Origin: Paramesorhizobium leguminum
GTDB taxonomy: Bacteria > Pseudomonadota > Alphaproteobacteria > Rhizobiales > Rhizobiaceae
Reading direction: 5' to 3'
NCBI RefSeq assembly: GCF_003217235.1
Contig: NZ_QJTF01000018.1
Span: 1-64,000, forward strand
DNA: 64,000 nt
Shown: positions 33,917-41,158 of the stretch, piece after piece
Layout of the letters: every line of letters begins with the position of its first letter
Position numbering within the stretch: the first letter of the stretch is position 1
The notes under the pieces: model-generated
Seen by the model: the letters and a program-made list of their open reading frames with translations, nothing else
What the model was told of the DNA's origin: nothing
Database searches by the model: none
Program-made: the position numbers and the translations under genes

Positions 33917-35242
33917 ATGGCTAACGATCTCACGCTGAAACAGGTCCGCGAAAAGCTCGCGGCGAAACAGGATGACCTCGGAAAGGTATTTACCGAGGCG
34001 CTCGTTACGACCGATAGCGGTCAGAAGAGCTACGACTTCAACAAGGTCACTTGCCTTGGCGATAGCGTCAAGGGCTCGATCGCCGTGGCCGAGAAGGTCA
34101 AGTCGATGAATGCCGAGCTGAATGAGCTCGGGCAACAGGCCGAAACGCTCGAAGCCGCCGAGAAGGCGGCCCATGATCAAGACGAGCGGGCGAAAGCGCG
34201 AAACCGGCCACCGCTGCCCGGCGGTGGGGGAAACCACCCTTCCATCGAACGTATCAAGGCGCTCGGTGATATGGTGGTCGATCAGAAATCCTATCAGGAT
34301 TGGGTTAAATCCGGCGGTGGCGGCGGCGTCACCCTGAATTTCAGCGAGGCATTCCCATCCGATATCCTCGCCAAGGGCATGGGTTTCGAGACGATAGGCT
34401 CCAAGGCCCTCATGTCCACGACTGCCGGGTGGGCACCGGAAAATCTGCGCATCGGTGGCTTCGTCGAAGCGGCAAGCCGGCCAATCCAGGTGCTCGATAT
34501 CATCCCCATGGCACAGACAGGCAACGATCAGGTTGTCTATATGGAGGAAACCTCACGCGTTTCCGGTGCAAAGGAAATCGCAGAAGGAGGTCCCTATCCC
34601 GAAGCGAGCTTTGCGCTGACGGAAAAGACCAGCCCCGTCCGCAAGATCGGCGATAGCCTGCCGGTGACCGACGAACAGCTTGAAGACGTTGCCCAGGCGC
34701 GCAGCTATATCAACTCGCGCCTCACCTTCGGCCTGCGGCAGCGCCTCGACTTTCAGGTGCTGGTCGGCGACGGCGCGGGCTCCAATCTGCGCGGCATCAA
34801 GAACGTAGCCGGTATCCAGACCCAAGCGCGCGGAGCCGACCCGGTGCCGGATGCTTTCTATAAGGCGATGACCAAAATCCGGCTTGTCGGTCGCGCCATT
34901 CCGACGCACCTGCTGATGCATCCCATGGATTGGCAGGCCGTCCGGCTGCTTCGTACTTCGGACGGCATTTATATCTGGGGTAGCCCCAGCGAGGCCGGCC
35001 CGGAGCGTATGTGGGGGCTTCCGGTGGTCCAGCAGGACGCCGATGCAGCGGGCACTGGCTTTGTGGGTTCCTTCCAGCCGGCTTGGATTTCGCTTTACGA
35101 ACGGCGCGGCGTGGATGTGCAGGTCGGCTATGTCGGCACCCAGTTCGGCGAGGGCAAGCGCACCGTGCGCGCCGATATGCGCTACGCGTTCGTGGTGCTC
35201 CGTCCGGCGGCGTTCAGCGAAGTAACGGGTCTCGCCGCCTAA
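33917..35242 (+). CDS. major capsid protein, HK97 fold
   Basis: 441 residues. N-terminal ~115 residues are a coiled-coil delta/scaffold part (TLKQVREKLAAKQDDLGKVF; AEKVKSMNAELNELGQQAETLEAAEKAA). The HK97 body includes FVEAASRPIQVLDIIPMAQT, EASFALTEKTSPVRKIGDSLPVTDEQLEDV, LTFGLRQRLDFQVLVGDGAGSNLRGI and VGTQFGEGKRTVRADMRYAFVVLRPAAFSEVT. A good AGGAG site precedes ATG 33917; the frame upstream is open but is the intergenic element. Confidence 0.93.
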   Translation: MANDLTLKQVREKLAAKQDDLGKVFTEALVTTDSGQKSYDFNKVTCLGDSVKGSIAVAEKVKSMNAELNELGQQAETLEAAEKAAHDQDERAKARNRPPLPGGGGNHPSIERIKALGDMVVDQKSYQDWVKSGGGGGVTLNFSEAFPSDILAKGMGFETIGSKALMSTTAGWAPENLRIGGFVEAASRPIQVLDIIPMAQTGNDQVVYMEETSRVSGAKEIAEGGPYPEASFALTEKTSPVRKIGDSLPVTDEQLEDVAQARSYINSRLTFGLRQRLDFQVLVGDGAGSNLRGIKNVAGIQTQARGADPVPDAFYKAMTKIRLVGRAIPTHLLMHPMDWQAVRLLRTSDGIYIWGSPSEAGPERMWGLPVVQQDADAAGTGFVGSFQPAWISLYERRGVDVQVGYVGTQFGEGKRTVRADMRYAFVVLRPAAFSEVTGLAA

Positions 35243-35311
35243 GCTCCCACGCGAAAGCGGGGCGCGGCTTATCAGGCGGCGCCCCCGTTTCCACGACATA
35301 AGGAGGCTTTG

Positions 35312-35575
35312 ATGCCGACAATATCAGGATTTTCCACGCCGGTCGGCTGCGCGATGATCGCGGGCGGTCCGGTAGGCGAGCACATCGTCCCCGGATCGAT
35401 CAGGGACGGCGACACGCTGCTTTCCGTCGAGCACATCACCGACGGCACTCCACCGACGCGAGCCGACATAACGGCGGAATTCTCCATCACGCCCGGCAAG
35501 GGCGGCTCCATCACCAACACCACAACCGACACCACGGGCGGCTTTCTGCATGTCCTGTGGTCAACAAGCGAATGA
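35312..35575 (+). CDS. small virion protein candidate after capsid
   Basis: 87 residues, Gly/Thr-rich beta pattern (FSTPVGCAMIAGGPVGEHIVPGSIRDGDTLLSVEHITDG). AGGAGG precedes ATG 35312. Position directly after the capsid suggests a head decoration protein; no family recognised. Confidence 0.6.
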   Translation: MPTISGFSTPVGCAMIAGGPVGEHIVPGSIRDGDTLLSVEHITDGTPPTRADITAEFSITPGKGGSITNTTTDTTGGFLHVLWSTSE

Positions 35576-35587
35576 GGATCAGGTGCC

Positions 35588-35899
35588 ATGCAAGCGAAAG
35601 AGCGGCTCTATCTCACGGCTGATAAAGAGCGCCTGGTGGGTGCTGGCGATAAGCGGGCTTCCACTCTTTATGCCGTCCCCGGTGACGAAATCCCCCAGAG
35701 TGCGGCGGGGAAGTTCGGCCTGGTCGACGGATTGCTCAAGGCTTCCCGTACGGGCGCGGCTGAAGCGGACGCCAAGACTAAGGCGGATGCCGGGACCAAG
35801 GCCACGGCGGACGCGACGGCAAAAGCGAAGGCTGAAAAGGAGGCCAGAGAAAAGGCCGACAAGGAAGCCAAGGCTGGCGCTGACAAGGGCGAGAAATAA
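35588..35899 (+). CDS. head-module protein with Lys/Ala/Asp repeat tail
   Basis: 103 residues. The first half (ERLYLTADKERLVGAGDKRASTLYAVPGDEIP) is a short conserved beta domain seen after capsid genes of siphoviruses. The second half is low-complexity AKTKADAGTKATADATAKAKAEKEAREKADKEAK, a probable charged helix. Confidence 0.65.
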   Translation: MQAKERLYLTADKERLVGAGDKRASTLYAVPGDEIPQSAAGKFGLVDGLLKASRTGAAEADAKTKADAGTKATADATAKAKAEKEAREKADKEAKAGADKGEK

Positions 35900-35901
35900 C
35901 C

Positions 35902-36480
35902 ATGGCGCTCATCGACCGGGTTAAAGAGCGCACGGGGAGCAGCCTCTCCGACACCGAACTGCAGGCGATGATCGACGCGATCATTGCCGAGATCGATGCG
36001 CGCTTCGGCCCGACCGGGGAGACAACCATCTTGCTCGGCGAAAGCCCGGACCTGCCGCGCTATCGCCATATGCTGCGGCTCACGCGCCCCATGGATGAGA
36101 GCAAGCCGGTGACGATCGTGGAGATCGATCCGGGATGGAGCGGCACCAGCACCAGCGAGACGGTGCTCGCCGCCGACGATTACCGGCTGATGCATGGCGG
36201 GCGCACCCTTCAACGATTGTGGGACGGGACGAACGGCCATCGCTACTGGGCGTCCCTCGTCCGCATCACCTACACGCCGATCGGCGCGCTGGCCATGCGT
36301 GATGAGGCGGTGATCCGGCTTATGGCCATCGATGTCGGCAACCCCGGCGCGCTCAAGAGCGAGCACGCTGGCGACTACTCATGGACCGCCGCCAGTGGCC
36401 AAGAGCTTTCACAGGCGCGCGAGGATGTTTTCACCTGGTTAGGAGGCGTGCTGGGAGCCGGCACGATGACAATGGCATGA
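35902..36480 (+). CDS. head-tail connector/adaptor candidate
   Basis: 192 residues. N-terminal helix pair (SLSDTELQAMIDAIIAEIDARFG) then a beta domain, as in gp6-type adaptors. Overlaps the next gene by 4 bp. Assignment from pattern and position. Confidence 0.65.
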   Translation: MALIDRVKERTGSSLSDTELQAMIDAIIAEIDARFGPTGETTILLGESPDLPRYRHMLRLTRPMDESKPVTIVEIDPGWSGTSTSETVLAADDYRLMHGGRTLQRLWDGTNGHRYWASLVRITYTPIGALAMRDEAVIRLMAIDVGNPGALKSEHAGDYSWTAASGQELSQAREDVFTWLGGVLGAGTMTMA

Positions 36481-36659
36481 TCGATTTATCAGGCATCGGC
36501 ATACTGATTTTCGCCGCCTTGGGCGCGGCCGTCGGCGCACTCCTCATCATTCCTCTGGCGATAGCCTCTTTTTGGATTGATGGCCTCATGAGCTGGGCAT
36601 GGATCGCGCCGGTCGCGGGCTTGCTTATCGGCTCTATGTTCGGCGCGAGGGCACCATGA
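36477..36659 (+). CDS. small two-span membrane protein
   Basis: 60 residues: LIFAALGAAVGALLIIPLAIASFW and WAWIAPVAGLLIGSMFGA. ATGA-coupled on both sides inside the head-tail block, so it is probably translated; role unknown, perhaps lysis or infection. Confidence 0.6.
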   Translation: MIDLSGIGILIFAALGAAVGALLIIPLAIASFWIDGLMSWAWIAPVAGLLIGSMFGARAP

Positions 36660-36844
36660 AAGCAATCACCATGTCGTTCAAGGCGACGGCGGGCGAACTT
36701 CGAGCGGCTATCAAGGCCCAGCGCGAGGAAACCGAACGGCTCTTGAATGATGAAGCTGCCGTCCAGGCGCTGCGCTCGATGCTCGCTGGGGGATTTAGCT
36801 CTGACACCATTGGGCGTGCCGCCGCCTGCTTGGAGGTGGCATGA
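36656..36844 (+). CDS. small helical phage protein
   Basis: 62 residues (FKATAGELRAAIKAQREETERLLNDEAAVQALRSML), overlapping both neighbours by 4 bp. No family recognised. Confidence 0.55.
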   Translation: MKAITMSFKATAGELRAAIKAQREETERLLNDEAAVQALRSMLAGGFSSDTIGRAAACLEVA

Positions 36845-37191
36845 ACCCGGTCAATCGCCGTCTCACCCATCGGGCGCTTGTCGAGCGCAACGTGGCTGTA
36901 ACCGATGATCCGTGGGGCAACCCGGTCCCGCCAGACTTCCAGCCGCTCGGCACGTTCAAGTGCTTCTTCTGGTCGAAACAGAGCCGGGAAGCCGTCGATG
37001 GCGACAAGACGGCGATGATCGAGGATCTGCGGGCACTGTTCGCGCTGGATGCCGATCTTCGCGAGGACGATGAAATCTCCGCCATCACGGACGCCCGAGG
37101 CAATGCGCTTGTTGCCGGGCGCGTCCGTGTGGATGGACCCGTTCAATATAAACACACGCATATGGAGGCCGCGCTGAAGCGGGTCGATTGA
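36841..37191 (+). CDS. head closure protein candidate
   Basis: 116 residues, beta-rich: RRLTHRALVERNVAVTDDPWGNPVPPDFQPLGTFKCFFW and DDEISAITDARGNALVAGRVRVDGPVQYKHTHMEAAL fit the head-tail joining (gpFII/gp16-like) stopper pattern. Position agrees. Confidence 0.7.
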   Translation: MNPVNRRLTHRALVERNVAVTDDPWGNPVPPDFQPLGTFKCFFWSKQSREAVDGDKTAMIEDLRALFALDADLREDDEISAITDARGNALVAGRVRVDGPVQYKHTHMEAALKRVD

Positions 37192-37701
37192 ATGGCGATG
37201 CATCTTATTACTCCCCCAGCTATAGAGCCGGTGACAGTTTCGGAGCTGCGCTCTTTTCTTCGCGTTTCCCCTGATGAGGACGATGTGCTCCTCACGCAAA
37301 TTATCCGTACCGCGCGTGAGGCCGTGGAAGCGCAGGCCGGGCTTGCGCTGATCAATCAGACCTGGCGGTTACGGCTCGACCGCTGGCCGCGTTCGGGCCG
37401 CGTTGCGCTTTATCGCCATCCTGTGCGCGAGATAGTCGAGGTCAGGGCATACGCGCCGGGCGGTATGGCTTTCATCATCGGCACGGGCGAACGTTATCTT
37501 CAGGGCTCCCGCCCGCAGCGGCTCTATTTGAGCCCGCGCGCGGATGCCCATTGGTTCGACGGTATGGAGATCGATTTTCTGGCCGGGTTCGGCGAAACCG
37601 CCGCGGACGTACCGGACGCGCTGAAACGCGCGATCCTGATGCACATCGCCGACAATTATAAGGTCCACGGCTCTATCGGCAGGGAGGTGCAACCGGCCTA
37701 A
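37192..37701 (+). CDS. head-tail connector, gp6/phiE125 gp8 family (GTA gp6-like)
   Basis: 169 residues. PPAIEPVTVSELRSFLRVSPDEDDVLLTQIIRTAREAVEAQAGLALINQTWRL is the family N-terminal signature, and VPDALKRAILMHIADNYKVHG its C-terminal helix. Ring-forming adaptor below the portal. Confidence 0.88.
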   Translation: MAMHLITPPAIEPVTVSELRSFLRVSPDEDDVLLTQIIRTAREAVEAQAGLALINQTWRLRLDRWPRSGRVALYRHPVREIVEVRAYAPGGMAFIIGTGERYLQGSRPQRLYLSPRADAHWFDGMEIDFLAGFGETAADVPDALKRAILMHIADNYKVHGSIGREVQPA

Positions 37702-37709
37702 CGGTAAGA

Positions 37710-37830
37710 GCGCCTGTTGCAGGCGCCGTCAGCGGATGGCCGGAGCGATGCTCCGGCAGCGGGATCAGACGGCAATCTATACTCCCGCAAGCACCGAGGG
37801 ATGCTTCACCCGCCGCCCCAGATGGGGCGG
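37710..37830. promoter_or_regulatory. four consecutive hairpins upstream of adenine methylase gene
   Basis: Perfect stems: GCGCCTG/CAGGCGC (37710-37726), GCCGGAGC/GCTCCGGC (37739-37757), GCGGGA/TCCCGC (37759-37788) and CCGCCCCA/TGGGGCGG (37813-37830). They fill the 161-bp gap 37702-37862, a possible terminator plus promoter insulating the methylase cargo gene. A TATACT at 37778-37783 could be a -10 box. Confidence 0.6.
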
Positions 37831-37862
37831 ACGAACTATCCATGATTCTCGGAGAACACGAA

Positions 37863-38672
37863 ATGCCATCTCTCGAAATGCGTGCAGTCACCCCGACATC
37901 CACACCCGCCCCCTATCTGGGCGGCAAACGCAATCTCGCCAAGCGCATCTGTGCGCTGATAGACGCCACACCCCACACGCTTTACGCCGAATGCTTCGTG
38001 GGCATGGGCGGCATCTTCCTGCGGCGCACGTCCGCGCCGAACTGTGAAGTGATCAACGATTTGTCCGGCGATGTGGCGAACCTCTTCAGGATTTTGCAGC
38101 GGCACTATCCGCAGTTCATGGAGGTTTTGAAATTTCAGCTAACCAGCCGGCGCGAGTTCAACAGGCTCTATGACAGCAACCCGGCTACGCTGACCGACCT
38201 CGAGCGCGCGGCGCGCTTTATTTATATGCAGCGGATTGCTTTCGGCGGAAAAATCAGCGGGCGGAATTTCAGCGTCAGCCGGGACCGGACGGCGCGCTTC
38301 AACATGACGATGGTCGCGCCGATCCTTGAGCAGATCTATGAGCGGCTCACCGGCGTCGTCATCGAAAACCTGCGCTGGCAGGAGTTGATCGACCGCTACG
38401 ACCGGCCAGGCACACTCTTCTATCTCGATCCGCCTTATTTCGGAAACGAGAACGATTATGGGAAGGGGCTGTTCCGGCGCGAGGAATTCGCCGAGATGGC
38501 GGAGCGTCTGGCGCGGCTTCAAGGGCGTTTCATCATGTCGATCAATGATCGGCCACAGATCCGCGAATTGTTCGGTGGCTTCGAGATTATCCCCGTGGAG
38601 CTGACCTATACGATCGCGGCCGGCACGAACATGATGAAGGCGAAAGAGCTGATCATCCACTCGAAGGAATGA
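37863..38672 (+). CDS. D12-class N6-adenine DNA methyltransferase
   Basis: 269 residues. PAPYLGGKRNLAKRICALID (AdoMet motif region, about 13-32), YAECFVGMGGIFLRR (motif I), and the catalytic DPPY in LFYLDPPYFGNENDY (about 185-199). This is Dam-like architecture; the recognition sequence is unknown. No endonuclease is adjacent, so it is an orphan, likely protecting phage DNA or affecting regulation. ATG 37863 has GGAG 8 bp upstream. It is cargo between head connector and tail genes. Confidence 0.92.
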   Translation: MPSLEMRAVTPTSTPAPYLGGKRNLAKRICALIDATPHTLYAECFVGMGGIFLRRTSAPNCEVINDLSGDVANLFRILQRHYPQFMEVLKFQLTSRREFNRLYDSNPATLTDLERAARFIYMQRIAFGGKISGRNFSVSRDRTARFNMTMVAPILEQIYERLTGVVIENLRWQELIDRYDRPGTLFYLDPPYFGNENDYGKGLFRREEFAEMAERLARLQGRFIMSINDRPQIRELFGGFEIIPVELTYTIAAGTNMMKAKELIIHSKE

Positions 38673-38676
38673 CGCT

Positions 38677-39135
38677 GTGGCGGGAAAGACCAAATCCCTC
38701 AAATGGTATGGGAAGGCCGTCAACAAGAAGATGGAGGCGGCACAGATCGAAGGCGTCGACCGGACCATGGCGGCGTCGGTGGTCCAGGCGAAAGCCAATC
38801 ACGAATGGCAGAACCGCACTGGCATTCTTGAGGGCGGCATTGATATCGTGGCGTATGGCCGTCCCGAGAAAGGCGGTGTGCGCGGTGTATGGGGCGTGCG
38901 CGACGTGGTCTACGCTCTGATCCATGAGATCGGCGGCATAATCAGGCCGAAGAACGCTAAGGCGTTGGCGATCCCCGATCCTGACAATCCCGGCGGCGTG
39001 CTCTTGGTCAAATCCGTCACTATCCCCGCGCGCCCTTACCTCCGCCCAGCCGCAGATAAGGAATATCTGAAGCTCGCCGGTCGCATTAAAAAGGCATTCG
39101 AGCGCAAGAAGAAAACCCCGAAACAGGGCGCTTGA
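38677..39135 (+). CDS. HK97 gp10-like tail completion/neck protein
   Basis: 152 residues from GTG 38677 (AAGGA upstream). HEWQNRTGILEGGIDIVAYGRP and YALIHEIGGIIRPKNAKALAIPDP, then SVTIPARPYLRPA near the C-terminus, the typical gp10 ending; basic tail. Confidence 0.82.
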   Translation: MAGKTKSLKWYGKAVNKKMEAAQIEGVDRTMAASVVQAKANHEWQNRTGILEGGIDIVAYGRPEKGGVRGVWGVRDVVYALIHEIGGIIRPKNAKALAIPDPDNPGGVLLVKSVTIPARPYLRPAADKEYLKLAGRIKKAFERKKKTPKQGA

Positions 39136-39193
39136 CAGCGCTCCCCGGTGCCGCGATGCTCGCGGCACTCTCCTGAACCCTCTGCCTTCCAGA

Positions 39194-39226
39194 CACTGCC
39201 CGCGCGGGCGCGCGCATGTTTCGGCG
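39194..39226 (+). promoter_or_regulatory. 33-bp conserved intergenic hairpin element, copy 3
   Basis: CACTGCCCGCGC then GGG then CGCGCGCATGTTTCGGCG, 27 bp before the next gene. Differs from copy 2 only in the loop bases. Confidence 0.65.
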
Positions 39227-39252
39227 TGTCCCCGCACCGTAGTGTCAGCACC

Positions 39253-39675
39253 ATGGCTGACGCGAACATCATCACGGCGATATGCGAGATACTGAAGGCT
39301 GACGGCGAGGTCACCGCTCTGGCCGGTCGCCGTGTCTTCGGCGACGAACTGCCCGCGCGGGAAGCGAAGGCCATGCCGCGACATGCCATCGTGGTGCATC
39401 CCTCGGGCGGCGCATCGATGGCGATGGGCAGCTATCTCAACCACGACGCCCAGCGGTTCGATCTATTCTGCTATGGCTCCACCCCTTTTGAGGCCGACGC
39501 GCTGCGCCGTGCCTGCCGCGCGCCGCTCGCCGATGTCCGGCGGCGCGTTGTTGCCGGATGCCTCATTCACTGGATCGAGCCAGCAGGCGGCTTCTTCTCG
39601 GCCCGCGATCCCGATGCCGCATGGCCGCGCACCTTTCAGTCCTTTCAGGTCTTTTACGCTCTTCAGGAGGTTTAA
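39253..39675 (+). CDS. tail terminator candidate (DUF3168-like)
   Basis: 140 residues. Position before the major tail protein and pattern (ITAICEILKADGEVTALAGRRVFGDELP ... HDAQRFDLFCYGSTPFEADALRRACRA) fit tail-terminator proteins that cap the tube. Confidence 0.72.
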   Translation: MADANIITAICEILKADGEVTALAGRRVFGDELPAREAKAMPRHAIVVHPSGGASMAMGSYLNHDAQRFDLFCYGSTPFEADALRRACRAPLADVRRRVVAGCLIHWIEPAGGFFSARDPDAAWPRTFQSFQVFYALQEV

Positions 39676-40278
39676 ATGCCCGCGCCCTTCGAAATCATCG
39701 CGGCTCCTTTCACGGCCTATTACGCGCCGCTCGGCACCGCCTTCCCGGTAATCAGCGCCGCTCCTGCGGCCGACTGGACCAAAATCGGCACTTCCGGCGA
39801 CAAGAACTATGACGAGGAAGGCGTCACCGTCCAGCACACGCAGGACATCAACAAGGTGCGTTCGCTCGGCAGCACGGGGCCGATCAAGGCATTCCGCCGT
39901 GAGGAGGATTTGATCATCTCCTTCACCGTGTGGGACGTGAGCCTTGAAAACTATCGCCTTGCTCTCAATCAGAACGAGGTTTCGACGACCGCCGCCGGCG
40001 TTGGCACGGCGGGTACCCGGTCGGTCCAGTTCTATAAGGGCGAACAGGTGGCGACGATGGCGCTCCTGCTGCGCTCGCATGTATCGCCCTATGGCGACGG
40101 CATGAACATGCAGTACGAGGTGCCGTATTGCTTCATGTCGGGGAACCCCGAGCCGGCCTATCGCAAAGGCGAGCCTGCCGGCATGGCCCTCGAATTCACC
40201 GCGCTGCGCGATCCCGCCGCAGTCACCGACGCCGCGAGCTTCGGGCGTCTCCTCATCCAGCATCAGAAGCCACTTTGA
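39676..40278 (+). CDS. major tail tube protein
   Basis: 200 residues, beta-rich: FTAYYAPLGTAFPVISAAPAADWTKIGTSGDKNYDEEGVTVQH and a C-terminal AGMALEFTALRDP, as in lambda gpV/GTA-type tube subunits. One long-tail gene and no sheath gene nearby, indicating a siphovirus tail. Confidence 0.85.
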   Translation: MPAPFEIIAAPFTAYYAPLGTAFPVISAAPAADWTKIGTSGDKNYDEEGVTVQHTQDINKVRSLGSTGPIKAFRREEDLIISFTVWDVSLENYRLALNQNEVSTTAAGVGTAGTRSVQFYKGEQVATMALLLRSHVSPYGDGMNMQYEVPYCFMSGNPEPAYRKGEPAGMALEFTALRDPAAVTDAASFGRLLIQHQKPL

Positions 40279-40282
40279 GCCG

Positions 40283-40492
40283 ATGACGGCCGAAAGACTG
40301 ATAGCTCGCGCCCGTGCCCTTGATGCCGAGGCGCGCCACCATAAGCGGGAAGAGCGCCGCCACCGCCGCGCAGCGCAGACCGCCCGCGAGAAGCTCGCCG
40401 CGCTGGAACGGGAATGCACCCGGCTCGGCATCACCATCATTCAATCTGGCGAAGGAAATCTCCATGGCCGACAAGACGAAACCCATCCTTGA
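40283..40492 (+). CDS. small basic coiled-coil protein
   Basis: 69 residues (RARALDAEARHHKREERRHRRAAQTAREKLAALERECTRLGI), 4 bp after the tube gene, overlapping the next gene by 29 bp. Function unknown. Confidence 0.5.
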   Translation: MTAERLIARARALDAEARHHKREERRHRRAAQTAREKLAALERECTRLGITIIQSGEGNLHGRQDETHP

Positions 40493-40907
40493 CCTCACGA
40501 CGATGATCGAGCGCCCGAAGATCGCGATCGACGGTCAGCTCTATGAAATCCGCTCGCCTGACGAACTGTCCATTCTGGACAGTCAGCGTTTCACCCTGTG
40601 GGGCCGTGAGATCGAGGCGCTCGCGAAGGAGCCGGATAGCGCCGACGCCTTGACCGCCGTCATCGATGTCGCCGCCCGCACGGTGATGGTCGGGGTGCCG
40701 GACGAGGTGTTCGACAAGCTCTCGGGTGCGCAGCGCCGGTCCGTACTCGACCTTTTTACGACGCTCCTGCTCCGCAACCGGCTGGGCGTGGCGGGAGCGA
40801 TAGCGGATCATCTGACCCAGTTGATTGGGGAGCCGAGCTTCCGCGCCTTCAACGCTTCTATGGCGGAAACCCAGCGTGGTGGCTCGACCAAGCCCCGGCA
40901 GCCTTAG
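40464..40907 (+). CDS. tail assembly chaperone candidate
   Basis: 147 residues between the tube and tape-measure genes. KIAIDGQLYEIRSPDELSILDSQRFTLWGREIEAL and an HTH-like helical body match GTA/HK97-type chaperones. It is preceded by AAGGA before ATG 40464. Confidence 0.75.
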   Translation: MADKTKPILDLTTMIERPKIAIDGQLYEIRSPDELSILDSQRFTLWGREIEALAKEPDSADALTAVIDVAARTVMVGVPDEVFDKLSGAQRRSVLDLFTTLLLRNRLGVAGAIADHLTQLIGEPSFRAFNASMAETQRGGSTKPRQP

Positions 40908-41158
40908 TGCGGGCCTACCGGATCATGCTCCCCCGCCTCGAAGCCGAAGAACAGTTGATGCGGATCGCCGCCGCCTCGCTCGGCTCCGGTCAGGTCAAGC
41001 AGCGGGATGCCCGCCGCGCGATCGACCAGCTGGAACGGGCCGTCCATGGCGGGCGGCGCGCGACGGCCAAGGCGACGCCGGACATGCTCGCCGCTATCGG
41101 CATCGCCGTCATCGAGGTGCCACCGGCAAGCCCCGGCGTGGAGGTGAGCGATGGCTGA
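40907..41158 (+). CDS. small protein between chaperone and tape measure
   Basis: 83 residues from GTG 40907, which shares a base with the previous stop (TAGTG). Helical (RLEAEEQLMRIAAASLGSGQVKQRDARRAIDQLERAVHG). It may serve the role of the second chaperone half (gpT) by coupling rather than frameshifting. Confidence 0.65.
   Translation: MRAYRIMLPRLEAEEQLMRIAAASLGSGQVKQRDARRAIDQLERAVHGGRRATAKATPDMLAAIGIAVIEVPPASPGVEVSDG

Noticed and set aside
40464-41158. Programmed frameshift in the tail chaperone (gpG/gpGT type)
   Set aside because: No clear slippery heptamer is visible near the end of the first gene, and the second gene has its own GTG overlapping the stop; left as two genes.
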